Below, piece after piece: positions 46,469 through 59,240 of a stretch of 64,000 nt of DNA. Origin of the DNA: Cinnamomum chago (Eukaryota; Streptophyta; Magnoliopsida; Laurales; Lauraceae); NCBI GenBank assembly GCA_038049695.1, contig CP142454.1, positions 75,679,501 through 75,743,500 of the forward strand, in the 5' to 3' direction. The stretch's first letter is position 1, and the number at the start of each line of letters is the position of its first letter. The notes beneath the pieces were generated by a model. The model was not told where the DNA came from. It ran no database searches and worked only from the letters and a program-made list of their open reading frames with translations. A program made the position numbers and the translations under genes.

Positions 46469-49400
46469 CGATCGAGAAATCAACAGGATGGATGGTACCA
46501 ACCCACTGGTAACAATTAATGTCTACATTATTGCACAACTGTCTTTTTGATACAGTGGCAAGTACAGGTCGAATCCCACAGGGAGTACTACTAAGTTAAA
46601 ATTCAAAATCTGATTTTTTTTATCAATGATAATGATAAGAGAATAAAGAAAAGAAAAATAATAAAGATTGAGAAAATACTAGATCTATAGTCTAGCAATA
46701 AAATATGAGAAAATGCAGATCAGAATATCATGAATCCATTAAGTAGTTCCACCATCATTCTATGCAATAGATAAAATAAATTTTTCCCCAAAATTCTTTA
46801 AATAAGAAACATATCAATGTTTCTAATTCGAATAATTTGTCTATCAAAGGGCACAATTTTTCATAATTTATTTAAGGCAAAAATCTCCTTCACCTAATGA
46901 AATTATGAACTTAACTAAATATCACATATTAATCAAAGATAGATTATTAAAGAATTTCAATCTAAGAATAATCTATTAAGAAAAAATACATAATTAAAGT
47001 ATTGTTCAAATAAAATTTTGAATAACATAGGTTGTCAATGACAGGAGGCAGATTTATTATTATAACCAATACGTAAGAGACAAAAATATCACATAAATTA
47101 ACGATGGGAAACACTTAACTTCATCTGATACTCTGATCCAGGGTTCTACTCCTCCGTTGCAAAAGATGTGATTTTCATTAAGAACTTCACGGCAATTACA
47201 ATTTTCCCTCACACTCTTCTAACCTAGTTCTGGAACAGGGCCCCAGAATAACTAAAAATAACTCTTAAATTCTATTAATTAGGGAAATAAGAGAAAGAGG
47301 AGAGAGAATAATTAGGGACGTCAAGGGGGAGTGTGTCTCACGTATTCTACCTTTTGGTTCCTTTTATATCTCCGGTTATCTTACAGATACATTGAATCTG
47401 GACACCTTCTCTGCAAATTTGATTTATCTTCATTAATAAGGTATATTTCTTATCCTTTTTGAATTTGAATGAGGTGGAAGCTTCTGGAAACCTTCATATG
47501 GCTTGGCAAATCTTCAAATGGGGTCCCACAAGGGATATGCAACAATTGATTATCAACGGTGTGGATTTAATTGTAATTTCGCTAAAAATTAACATTAAAA
47601 TATCTGGACCCATAACTTTGTCATTATAGCTCTGATTTGCACACTTTTGGGCTCCACGAACATCTACTCTAAATAAGCTTTTCAACGGTAGGTAAATTTC
47701 ATCAATCCGACGGTCGGATTGAAAGTTATGGATATTTGAAGATGAGTTGTCCTGAAAAAAAGGAATTAACTTTTAAAATTTGATTTGCAATGGATTCTAT
47801 CTCTGTACAACTTTCATTTTCGAAAGGACATCAGATGTGGATGATTCAAACTCTTCTTCTTTTGTTCCAATCAGAATGGTACTCTTTGAATTATCCATTA
47901 ATAATTTCAAATTTGCAACTACTGCGAACCCTGCCATGTGGAACATTTCATCTGTTTGAACAGTGGGCCCTATGAGAAGCCTTCTTCTGTAGTTAGGATT
48001 CTTCAACTGACTTGATGAGTGGACATCTCCTTTGATTGATTTGCATATGGCTTGTGTGTGGGGTCCACATGGTGAATTCTTCAATTTACTTCTATTGAAG
48101 CTTCAATTCAACAATGCAGGGCCCAGGATGACTATGTGTGCTTGAAAGTGGGTTCTGTGACAGAGGCCTTCAATTCTCATTTTCTGCACATTCTAATTCA
48201 GCACATCAAATACTAAAGAGCTCATATTGAAGCGGGACCCATCCAGACAGAGTTTTACTCCAACTAGGACTCTTCGGAGAAAATTTGTAAAACATTCTAA
48301 ATTAATGCATAAAATGAATGAAAAGTATGAAAATTTAGGTTCCAAGGTGAAAATGCATGAAATAATGGAACTAGATGAATAATTATGCAATTCACTTAAT
48401 TAAACCCCTAATTCATCCTAAAATGATGCGTAAATGTGCAAATTCATGAACTCAACAATTATCTTCCGACAGCAATCGGCATGAAGATCCACCAGCGATC
48501 AAGGCTTCATACACCGCGAGTAGAGTTCCAAAAGACGCGGCATGGCCCGCAACTCTTCAAATGCTTTGGCGGCCACTTAATGCAGTTAATGGCCCGTTTT
48601 ATGATAAATTAATGTGGCCAATTACTCATTATGTTGGACGGCCCAATTAAAAGCCAAGGAATGGGAGTTTCAAGTCAACCACAATCATGGCATTAAACCA
48701 TGTAACTCCTCCCATCATGAAGTTTAAAGGCGATTCAAAGCCCATTATTCTCCAATGGCCAATCAAAAGACAAGAAAAAAGAGTTACAAAAATACAAATT
48801 TAAAATTTTGTAACTCCTCCCATCATGAAGCATTAATGCATCTAAAACTCATAAACTCCCCTCATGACCACCAAAAGCCTATAAAAGGAGGTCATAATTC
48901 CCACCATTCCAAGGCATGATGATGATGCTGCACACAACACGCAAATCCTAGAGAGAGAAAACTCTACAAAGTTGCTACAACGACCTCTCCTCTGTTGAAG
49001 AAGTTCTGCAGCAACCACCACTACAAGGTGACTAAAGTCCCTTGGGGGGGCACCCCAGCCCCCCCTCCCCCTCGTCCCAAGGCCCTCTCCATCTGTTTTT
49101 ATGTCTTAGACGTGGCTTTTTAGTCTGTCTACTTAGCTTTTTGTTGGATATAAAACCTCCTCTTGGTCTTTATCCTCTAAAAATCTAAGGTTCAAGCGAT
49201 CCAAGTGAATCAAAAACATTCTCTGCTCTCACCTGAAGGATGATGGCGAAGTCAACACACGACTTATGAATGTCAATCTGAACGAGTCCCCACAATCTCC
49301 TAAGAAGTTAGATCCCATTTTCTTACTTTTCATTGTAGTTTGTATTTTTTAAAGAGACATAAAAAAGCCACAACTCTTGTCTTCTTTTTTTTATAAGAAT

Positions 49401-49735
49401 TGTAAATCGCCTTTCACTGTAAAAACCGCCTTTCATAGCAAAAACACTGCCTTTCACAGCAAACAAATGAAAATCGCCTTTCACGACGTTCAAATCAAAA
49501 CATGTATCTTTTCTTTAATATATGTACAATGAAAACTAGAAAGAAGTTAATTTTATTTTCTACTTGTGAAGGTGGATCTACGGACTACCACTTGTAATTC
49601 CAAGTAGAGTAGAAAATTTGGCATACTCATACAAAAAAGTTGGCGTTCGCTTTGTCTCCGGTCACGAAAGGGTTGGGCCCCACAGACTCTCACATCTGTT
49701 GACCCTGGTAGTCCCGCGAGCGAGCCCATCAGTCC
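46469..49735. other. Non-coding retroelement-like block, no gene recognised
   Basis: AT-rich sequence with LTR-like phrases: GTCGAATCCCACAGGGAG near 46567, ATCCGACGGTCGGATTGAAAG near 47705, and a promoter-like CCTATAAAAGGAGG at about 48889. The last is followed by a leader-like stretch (48900-49060) ending in a C-rich run. Together with 41912-43347 it forms the block that separates two pieces of the Copia pol. I could not find matching terminal repeats. Confidence 0.45.
49405..49490. repeat. Short minisatellite (CGCCTTTCAC)
   Basis: Five spaced copies of a CGCCTTTCAC-like word separated by A-rich spacers of varying length. Confidence 0.75.
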
Positions 49736-50085
49736 CAACAATTCATGGTGGTTATTGTCAGTATAATTGTATAAGGTATATGCTCCTTGGTTTTATAATA
49801 GAGGAGAATGTTTCAACAAAATTCAATGCTTCAACTTGATTGTATCCCTTAGCTATAAGGTAGGCATTGAGATGGTCAAGGCGACTGCCATCCACCTTGA
49901 GTGTTGTCCTATATACCCATTTGCTGCCCATAATATTCATATCTTTATGTTGAGGCAGAAGGTCCCACGTTATATTTTGTTGCAAAGCATCAATTTCTTC
50001 TACCATGGCTTGAGCCCAACTAGGATGGTGAAGAGCAGTTTTTATAGATTTTGGTTCGGTGGAAATCTGGGTAAAGGATAGATAG
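49736..50085 (-). pseudogene. Copia reverse transcriptase remnant (N-terminal part)
   Basis: The minus strand reads EPKSIKTALHHPSWAQAM and then the classic Copia RT start: EEIDALQQNITWDLL, GSKWVYRTTLKVDG, YLIAKGYNQVEALNF and ETFSSIIKP. It breaks off at about 49736, and the following residues of the motif resume at 41911. This part is less decayed than the other two pieces. Confidence 0.87.
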
Positions 50086-50640
50086 ATAGTGGCGGACCAA
50101 GGATTTTTGTTTGGATGGGGCGGACAATGGTCAATTGAAAAAGGCCATTCATTCTTTTGTTAGGTTTTTTTTCACATTAAAAATTGGAAAAGGAAAAAAA
50201 TGTATTGTAAATAGATTAGTAGTTGATCTTTTTTATTATATTTTTTTTATATCTAATTTAAAGATAAAGTCAATTTCGTCAAGATCATTGTCAACTTCCA
50301 ATAATGTCTATGTATAGCATAGGTTTAAGACATGATTTTCAACAAGTTTTTATTTTTGTAAGGAAACCAAGCTACTACTAACACCAAACTCATAAACAAG
50401 CATTTTAAATTCCTTAATAAATTAATGCATCAATTAGCAACCACACTACAATAATACTAAAGAAACTCTAGAGAACCATAAAAAGTACGTAATAACCATT
50501 ATATTTTGGAAATTAGTATCCTTTTAGTCCTTGTCCTTTCTTTAAGCTTACCTATATTTGTAAATGAACATTATTAGAATAATGATAGCGTCATGTTATA
50601 GTCAAAGAAAAAACCTCCAAAAAAGGAAATTTGAGGAATT
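50086..50640. other. Intergenic; hAT-like terminus at 50090, otherwise nothing clear
   Basis: AGTGGCGGACCAAGGATTTT at about 50089 resembles a common plant hAT-type end. I found no matching inverted end downstream, so only a possible fragment is noted. The rest is AT-rich. Confidence 0.35.
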
Positions 50641-50850
50641 AGGGGTTATGAATTATGGGAGTCTGTGGAATTAGGGCTTACGAATAAAGGGAATTTGAGG
50701 AATTAGGGCTTAGGGTTAGCATTTAGGGTTTGGTGATTTAGGGCTTAGGGTTTGCATTTAGAATTTGGGGATTTAGGGCTTAGAATTTGGTGATTTAGGT
50801 TTGGAATTAGGATTTAGAGATTAAGAGTTCGGATTTAGCCCTAATTTCCC
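50640..50850. repeat. Degenerate TTTAGGG-like tract
   Basis: Repeated words ATTTAGGGCTTAGGGTTTG, TTAGGGCTTAG and GATTTAGG alternate over 200 bp. They resemble the plant telomere heptamer TTTAGGG but are interrupted by GAATT/GGTGA spacers, so this is a decayed interstitial repeat or a simple-sequence expansion. Confidence 0.6.
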
Positions 50851-52045
50851 AAATTCCATTGATCCTAATCTAAAGTTTCATTATGGTTCTTTCGGTAGAC
50901 AAAGAAGTTGAGCCTTACTAGACACCTCTTTTTCTTACCTTTGTCTCAAGCAAATGAATGTTCAACATTGCTATCTCTCTCATCTCTACAAAGACACCCT
51001 TCACTCATGCAATGCAAGAGAGACAAACCACGCATAGCTATTCTCTCAAACCCTTTTCCTGCGTCACCGCTGTCACGTCCCCCGCACCCGATTAGAGAAT
51101 AAACAGGATCCGGGGAGTGAATTTTAGGGCTAATTAAAAAAATTTCCCTTTAGGCCCAAGGATCGTAAGTCCGCTGTGAGGATATAATATTTCAAGCCTC
51201 AAATAAAATAAGAATATGCGGAACTCATACAATTCTAGGCATATTTGGATATCAACAATGAATAATGAATCTCAATATATATTAAAGTTGAACAAATAAT
51301 AAAATAAACTTAAACAAGGAAATTAATTTATTCAATGGCCATCCCACTAATCAAGGCCATTTAAAACAATAATGGAGTCAATAGTGTGAAAGTTCAACGA
51401 GAGATAATAAATGAAGAAATAAAATCTAAGAAAGTCCCGATGAATCACTCTCGTGCCGGGAATGATGACGCTACTCCACGTCATCTGCACGCCACTCTCG
51501 TTCCTCCTGAACCGGTTGGAGATCCTCTGGGATCTCCTCACCTGATTGCTCCTCGTAGTAGTACTCACCTGAGGAGTCTGCACACCAAAGGATAGAGTCA
51601 ACGACATGTTGAGCAATAGATAAGCAATATATAAATAATCATGACATGCATCAAGTATAAGAGTAATGACAGGTATAGTAATCAAGAGAATACAAGGAAC
51701 CGAATCTAGGCATAAAGCATGAATAAATAACTATCAGGATCATAAATAGAAATCCTAACAATACTAACAATCACCACTACCAATGTAATGCAATGCACAA
51801 GAGGGAGACTCCGTGGATGTCCTAGCCACCTCACGGGGTACCAGTAACAATCCTATCCAGACTACTGATACGAAAGTCCGGCTCCAAGGGGATCCCAGCT
51901 CCCGGTCCTGGGAATAGTAGCACGGTCCTAGCCCGCTCCCAACTATTCAACGCCATGGACGCCGTCCAAAGCCGACTGCCCACCCCGATGTCCGAGTAAC
52001 CGACCCATCAATAAACCCCCAAACTGCAGCTGGTCATGATATGCA

Positions 52046-52073
52046 AATAATAATAATAATAATAATAATAATG
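52046..52073. repeat. (TAA)n microsatellite
   Basis: About nine AAT/TAA units; the related copy has a shorter run at about 15837-15851. Confidence 0.9.
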
Positions 52074-52848
52074 TGGTGTTGACACAAGAATAGACCAAGA
52101 CAAGCAAGTCTGGCTAGCTCAATATACAAAACACGTTCATAGGGATTATCTCATTCAAGTCAATACAAGACAAATCCAATCCCATGATAATCCCTTCAGT
52201 CTAGCCAGTCATGTTCATCAATTACATAACACGGGGTCCTAAGGTACACTCTAAGTCAGGTCCAAGTCCTAATTCTACAAGGGATTATGTTTCATAATTA
52301 ATTAGGTGTTTTATGCGAAGAGAGTGTACAAGGATACAAAATCAACGGATACGATTAACAAATCAAGGAGAGATTACAATCCAATCCTAGGTAAGTGTTG
52401 TCATCCATGTACCGTATGCGTTTTAACGGAGTGCGTGGGAAATTCGAATCATCAATGCTTATAAAGAATTTCCTTGGTGTACAATCATGTTGAGCATTGA
52501 TTGATTCAATTCCGTACGTATTCGGTTAAACCCTACACAATACACGAATACCTAGACAACCCATCGAAGCACACCAAGCCACGTGCTACGATTTTAAAAC
52601 CCCATTAATGGTCACGTGAGAGTGGTTTCATGGTTTCCAATGTCTAAGGCACAAACCTAGGTTAACAATCTCGTTCCTAACAAGAAAGTGGTCTAATAAT
52701 TAATCTCCTTAACTACTTCCCTACCTGATCCCCAATCATCACGAGACATGTATCATTGGATTCTACGCTCAAAGAGCTTTCCAACGATATATGGCTCGCG
52801 AAATTCCGACGTATGGTTCAGAAGTTATGCCCCATAGAAGTTTAACCC

Positions 52849-52888
52849 TTTATATATATATTTATATATAAATATATATATATATAAA
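52849..52888. repeat. TATA-rich simple repeat
   Basis: An interrupted AT dinucleotide run. The truncated copy at 15322-17795 lacks it, so it arose or expanded in this copy. Confidence 0.85.
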
Positions 52889-53132
52889 GTGCAACACACC
52901 ATCCATCGGTCCGATTCATCAGTTGGATAAACCAACATACTCATATATGCATGTCAGGGCAATCAGTACATCAACGTTTCTGTTCCGCTCTTTTATTTTA
53001 TTTTATTTTATTCACCCATATGCTAAGGTGGTCCTCCTGACAGTCAACGTTCTCATTTTTTTTTTTAAATCAACTCATCCCATGCGCAGGTGACTCATCA
53101 GACAACATCTGAAAGTTGTCAGAATTCACACT

Positions 53133-53236
53133 CCGGTCGATCGGACAATAGGTCCGATCGATCGGTCTGAGATTTGTCTCAGTTAACTGAGAGCAATTTC
53201 AGTCCGATCGATCGGACTGAAGGCCCGATCGATCGG
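53133..53236. repeat. Two pairs of CCGATCGATCGG palindromes around a CTCAGTTAACTGAG palindrome
   Basis: Starts 53133 (CCGGTCGATCGG), 53154, 53204 and 53225; within-pair spacing is 21 bp both times. The 14-bp palindrome CTCAGTTAACTGAG lies at 53179-53192 between the pairs. Confidence 0.95.
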
Positions 53237-56200
53237 CACTGTACCTGAGCCCGAAAATGGGTTTTTCTTCTTCCTTTTTTCTGCATAACACGAGCCTCCA
53301 TGCTCCCCAATCATTCTTTCCATCCATTCTATTAAATTAAAAACTTCCAAAGCTGCCATTATAACATTTAATCCAATCCAAACCACAAATTTAACCTAAC
53401 ATGTCAATCCCAATGAAGTACCCACAATAAGCTTGGAATTTGGGTAATCTAACAATAGTATCATTGCAATCAAAAGAAGACAATACAGACATGATTAAAG
53501 ATAATTGCATATCTACTTGCCTCAACCAAGAAGGTTAGAAATTGGAAAAGCTTGAGGAAAAGCTTTCTACCACGAAGATCACAATCTACCCCGCTCAAAA
53601 GTAATCTAGAACACCGAGAAGAAGAAAGAAAGGAAAAAGATCATGATCCAACCTATTCTAAACAAAAGAGAAAACGAATAGAAAAGTTGATGATCGAAAA
53701 AGGCTTACCCACTAGTATCAATGGAGAGGAGATCGAAAGGAAGAAGATGTGCGGTCTGGATCGCGGAGATGATCTCTTCCGGAGGGAGATCTGGGTTTGA
53801 GAAGATGAAGAGGGAGAATGAGGGCTGCTGTAACTCTCGTTGCAGAAGTGATAATGATATTAGGGTTAATCCCTGTTTAAGAAGAAGAGAGGGAGGAAAA
53901 GACCAATTTGCCCTTTAAGTGGGTCAGGTAAAAGAATGGACTTTTTGAAGAGTTTATGATCGTCGGATCGCGACGAGCCAAGAGACAAAAATGATCAGCG
54001 CGACGAGACCTTTCTAACGCACCCAAAATCACGGTGATAGGAATTTTTCGAAAAAACACTCAATTTTTCCTAATTTGCAAACTACCCCCCTGCTAGGATC
54101 AAACGAACTCGGAATCGAACGAAACTTCGCAGACACTATCCGAACACTAAAAGAAACTCACTCAAAGACTAAACCCACTTAAATATCTAAAATACAAATA
54201 ATTATAATAATAATAATAATAAATGGGTCAACGGGCCTGCTATTGGGCCCAGCTGACCCAGTAAGGTCGCGGACCTTACAACCGCCAACTCTGAGCTCTA
54301 CCATAGCTTCCCTCAACTACTTCTACAATGGCTTATTTGGAGACGACCTGGATGATAAAACCAATAAAAGAGAGACATCATCTAAGAAAACAAGGCCAAG
54401 ATCACACAAAGGCAGAGAGGAGCTTACATGAGTCTTCATCTTCCTCCTTCAGTAATAGAATATAAGATCATAGGCAAGCATGAACGAAATTTAAAATCCG
54501 AAACATGCATGAAAAATCTAGTTTAAAAATTATAAAACCATGCATGATAAAATCAAGGGTTTTAAGATTTTCAAAATCAATGCATTTGTGAAAATTCAAA
54601 TAATTCTAAAATGAACATGCATCCATTAAATTACAACACACAAAATCCCTAACAATCTCCCTTTTGCAATTTGGCAACACACTATACTGGATCTTCACTC
54701 TAAGTCTTCAGCTCCCATTGAACTGGACAGGTGTTGAAATCTCTTGGATGCTCCTTTGACTTGGCTTAGGCTCTAGGTCTTTTTCTTCATTGTTCTTAAT
54801 GCTTGGAGCTTGAGCATTCTTCCTTTTCAACTTACTCTCTCTCTATATATACATATATATATATCATCCTCTTTATCTTTCAAGCCTTTTCTCTTCGTTG
54901 ATCTTGTCATACTTTCCTTCCCCCTTTGATCATGCAATCTCGCCCCCTACAGCAAGCTATACATCCTCTCCATCTTTGGGGAGTTCTATATTCTCTCACC
55001 CTTGCATAGATTGTACATTCTTTCCCCCTTTACTATCTAATTGCAAAGGATTCTACACACGTGCGACAAAGAAAATACCTTTCAGTAGCACATGTTAATA
55101 AAAGAAATCGAAAATGAAATGCAAAGCAGGCTATCATGTATGATAGGTAACAATCCTAAGGGACCAAAGCCAACTCAAGGGTAAATTTGATCAGTTTGCA
55201 TAGGTCTAATGCCTTCTTTGATTGTCTACACTTCGCTCAATCCATTTTCTCCTTTCGCCAATAAGTTGACAATGGTTTTACTATGTGGTACAAGGAGCAT
55301 GTGGTAAAAGGTAGAGAGTCAACTCCAAGGGAAGGATTAGACAATATTTGCCTATATGATCAAATTGCTAAAGATGGAGCATAGGCATGGGAATATGCAA
55401 TCATGAATAATAAAATATATAATTACACTAAAATGGAGTTATAAATATATAACTATGAGGATTAGTCCAAATCAGAGATATCCATGAGTAATGGGGGGTT
55501 ACATAGCATAAACTAATGTGAATGTGAGAATCATATGCTATGAGCATTCAAATATATATTGAAATCATTTCATCCATCAATTAATATGACTTTGATGCAC
55601 AAGGATTATGAAATAAAGTTCAATCATAAAGCCAACCTCAACCATTAAATATACAAAATGGTGATAATGAAATTTAACTATATGTGCATGAGAGGTGGCA
55701 ATCATGAACTATGATGCTTACTACAAAAATATGTAACTCTATAGAACAATCCATTGTGCATACGGTCTATCACACCCACATAATATATATCAAGACAGAG
55801 CCTGGATGTGGAAAATACAAAATCCTATTTAGCATCATTAATAAATATTCATCACTAATAATAACTATAACTATAAAGCACAATGATGAACAAGAGAAAT
55901 TGCATTTCATAGATAAGACTTGATGGAGCATACAATTTTCAAAACATATGAATTCAACATGTAAAACATCCATCAAACAAAAGATATAACTATGAGGTAC
56001 AATGAATGGATTTTAAAGAGACTCATATGAACATTAACACAATTACAAAATTAAAAAAAATTACAAAGATGATATTACTAACATAAGCATGCATAAGTCA
56101 ATATCATAATCATCCATCACTTTTACACATTTTACTTTTAAAAGTATGTGATAGACATTGTGAGATTGCATTTCATAGATATTACTATAAGCTACAAAAC

Positions 56201-56541
56201 AATCCCATCTATCTCAACATATATGACAATAATCACAAGAGATTAATTTCCAAAATAGTATCTAAGATGTGACTATATGAATAACCATATATGGAACAAT
56301 CTGATATTTACTTAGAGAGGATTATTCAACAATCTAAATCAACACGCAAATCAAGGAAGAGCACAAGTATTGAAACCGGAAATTTAGAACCATATACAAT
56401 TAGATCAGAATTTTCTACTCACCATCATTGATCTAATATGAGCTCTTGATTTATTTGAGATACTTGTCCATAAAGAAAAAAATTATCCAATTTAAACGAA
56501 TTTTGAATGCATAAACCACAACCCATCGCTCTGATACCAAT

Positions 56542-56972
56542 TGTTAGATCTAATATAGTTTGCCATACAAATCAAAACATATGGATCTTGATCTACGCAT
56601 TAACGATGGATAATCTAAAAAACTAAAAGCGTACCTTGCCCCATAATCTTGATGATGAGCGGATCTCTTTTCTCAAATAGGGTTTTCTCCTATCTCCCTT
56701 CACCCACTCCAATATGCGTGAAGTTGATGGGTACTTTTCAGATCTCGTAAGTTAAGAGAGAGAGAGGGTCGGAAAACCATATATAGAAAAGACCTAGAGA
56801 GATTTATTCCCATATAATAAAGGTAAGTTTCCTTAATTCCCTTAAATCAGCCAACAAGAGTCATATTTGATAAGGCTTACTAAAATTTAATCCAAGATAA
56901 ACTTAGTAAAACCAAAAACCAGAAAAGGGGAAAGTAACTTAAATTAGTGGACTCAAACCGTGGGTCCCAACA
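56542..56972 (-). mobile_element. Copia-type LTR (431 bp) with adjacent tRNA-Met primer-binding site
   Basis: Minus strand LTR from TGTTGGGACCC (56972) to ...GATCTAACA (56542), followed by ATTGGTATCAGAGC (56541-56528), the classic initiator-tRNA primer site. A TATA-like CTATATATGG is on the minus strand near 56777-56786. A short stretch of interior follows to roughly 56340. No partner LTR was found, so this is a remnant. Confidence 0.82.
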
Positions 56973-58626
56973 GTGTTGCACATGTGGTCATGAGGATCAC
57001 TCATGTTTAACATATCATCCATAAGAGATATAACTATGTGTATAAGAAGGAATGAGGCATGAAGTGTGTCATGGATTGCATAGAGATGGAATATGGATCT
57101 CATATATATGTTTAACTACAAAGAACATGCCAAATGAATTTAACACTAATCCATCAAAAATAATCCATTAATCAACACACAAAATCACCACCCTTACAAA
57201 TGTACTTATGAAACTTAGATGATCATGTAACAAAGGATTTTTCAATATCAAATTTAATTTGCATTAAAAGAATATAGAAGGTGAAGAATACAATGCAAGT
57301 CTATTACACGATCCACTAGCCATTATCTACAAGAATGTAACAAATGAAGCACAATCATCCAATTCAATTTGCATTTTAGAAGATTGTAACTAGATGAGGA
57401 AGAATGGAAATTTATTCTAACATCATACATTTTATCAAAATGATATAACCATAAGTACATGGAAAATGCATTCATACCAAAATCAATTGATTAAAATATT
57501 ATAAATATAAGGCTTATAACCAATTGAGTTTCAAGTATAACACTAAAATTGAATTTTCATTTAAGAGTTCTAAAATAATAAGTATAAAATGAAAATCAAT
57601 TCAAATCAATTTCAACTTGTATTTAAAAGATGTAACCATTTGGAACAGATACAAGTTGGTTTTAGTAAAACATAATTTTCCATTTGAAAAATATGCATGG
57701 AAAATTCATTTCTCAAAACATCTAGTTTTTCAAAACTACGATATCCATTAAATGATTTTGCAACACATGAGACGCAACATCAATTGATCATGAATAAGAT
57801 ATCTTACTATAAAAGCTTTTGAAAATACAATCAATTTATCATCAAAAGAATATAGAAATGCATATCTTGAGATATAACTATTAGAGATCAAAATACATAT
57901 CTATCAAGAGGATATTGCAATCAAATGATTTTAAAAACCATAAGATGTAACTATATAGCTTTTTGAAGACAAAATCAACTGATCGCAAAGAACTTTGCAT
58001 TTTAAGAAATGCGACTATATAAGAAAAAAATGCAAATGAATAATGGGCAACAAAATAATATAACTACAAAGAATAGGTGGGTCCAATGTTTGTCTAAGTT
58101 TCTAACTTTGAGAATCCACCTAAGGTCTTGATAGGGTTGTCCTTTGAGGGTTCATTTTTGACATCCCACTTACACTTGGAGATTTAACTAGAAAAGGCTT
58201 AGATTGGTGAGAATGTTTCTTAGGGGAAAGAGTGAGCTAGAGGAGAATCTCCATTTTCAACTAAAGTGGAATCAATTTTAATGATTTTAAAAAATGCACT
58301 ACACTAGTTAGGTTTTTATACCTAATCAAGAGCACCAATGCTCTAATATGAAAGCATCTAGGCTATGAAACCAATTGAAAGTCCAGAATCCGAACCCTAG
58401 AGCAGGGGTGAATAGGGTGAGCTTAATCTTATGCAAATTATGACAAATTTTAACTTCTTTAAAATTAAATGGGCATAGGTGAGAAGCTCTTAGGATAAGC
58501 ACCACAAAGCATTCACCACAACACTTCAATATATAGTGATTCAGCCTCAATGCCTACATCCACTACCGGCTTGTGTTCCTACACCCCCACCGGATTTCTC
58601 ACTATCTCAATTTATGATTTTCAATG

Positions 58627-59240
58627 GGCTAAGCAATAACCTTTACAATATGATTTTCAATAGGCTAAGCAATAACCTCTATAATATGTTTTTTTAGGCT
58701 AAGCAATAACCTTTACAAACCTAAAGATTTGCTCTCACAATTGTATCTAAAGTACACTCTAAGGTATACAATTTAAGCTTAATGCAATGCCTCTACAATA
58801 GGCAGATATGAAAGTTGAAGTACAAGTCACACTATGAATGCAAAGATGAATGATCGATGTGTATGCTTGATGTCTTCAATCAAGTATAAAATGAAAGCTC
58901 CTAAATATATACCAAACGCTTTTAGACATTTAAATCAAAAAAACATTGTGTCCTCAATGTGTATGCTTGTTTTTCTAGGCTAAGCAATAACTTTTACAAG
59001 CCTAAAGACTTGCTCTCTTAATTGTGTCTAAAGTACACTCTAAGATATACAATTTAAGCTCAATACGATGCATCTACAATAGGCGGATATGAAAGTGAAA
59101 GTACAAGTCACACACACTATGAATGCAAAGATGAATGCTCAATGTGTATGCTTGATGTCCTCAATCAAGTATAAAATGAAAGCTCATAAATGTATGCCAA
59201 ATGCTTTTAAAGATTTAAATCATAAAAACATTTGATTGAG
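58627..59240. repeat. Tandem repeats around GGCTAAGCAATAACC
   Basis: GGCTAAGCAATAACC recurs at 58627, 58663 and 58697 (period about 35 bp). A larger tandem unit of 281 bp then starts at 58697 and again at 58978, sharing CCTAAAGA-TTGCTCTC, AAAGTACACTCTAAG and ATGTGTATGCTTGATGTC. Confidence 0.85.

Larger units (their letters stand above)
51071..54280 (-). mobile_element. Long (3.2-kb) LTR, probably solo, minus orientation
   Basis: Begins TGTCACGTCC and ends GCGGACCTTACA, flanked by an exact 5-bp duplication ACCGC (51066-51070, 54281-54285). It is the full-length relative of 15322-17795. Orientation is inferred because GAGTTCCGC and CCTCACAGCGG (read on the minus strand, 51165-51230) match the 3'-end words of the two plus-strand long LTRs. 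It contains a TAA run (52046-52073), an AT run (52849-52888) and paired palindromes (53133-53236). No coding interior. Confidence 0.88.
50899..54431 (+). pseudogene. Small reading frame of unknown identity split by the 51071-54280 insertion
   Basis: A frame open from 50899 (after a TAG-type acceptor-like site) runs to the insertion point at 51070. Dropping the insertion and one copy of the ACCGC duplication, it continues without a stop from 54286 to 54431, about 105 codons in total. The far side reads SSTIASLNYFYNGLFGDDL and a basic KKTRPRSHKGREE tail before TGA. There is no ATG at the start, so it would be an internal or terminal exon. I do not recognise it. Continuity across an insertion is suggestive, but a chance ORF remains possible. 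Confidence 0.35.

Noticed and set aside
48480..49060. Possible plant pararetrovirus promoter (CCTATAAAAGGAGG and leader)
   Set aside because: A TATA box and leader also fit an LTR; no viral coding motif or tRNA primer site was found next to it.
56528..56541. tRNA gene (match to tRNA-Met end)
   Set aside because: Only the 14-nt retrotransposon primer-binding site is present next to an LTR.
58627..59240. CRISPR-like regular repeats
   Set aside because: The units are adjacent tandem copies without unique spacers, in plant nuclear DNA.
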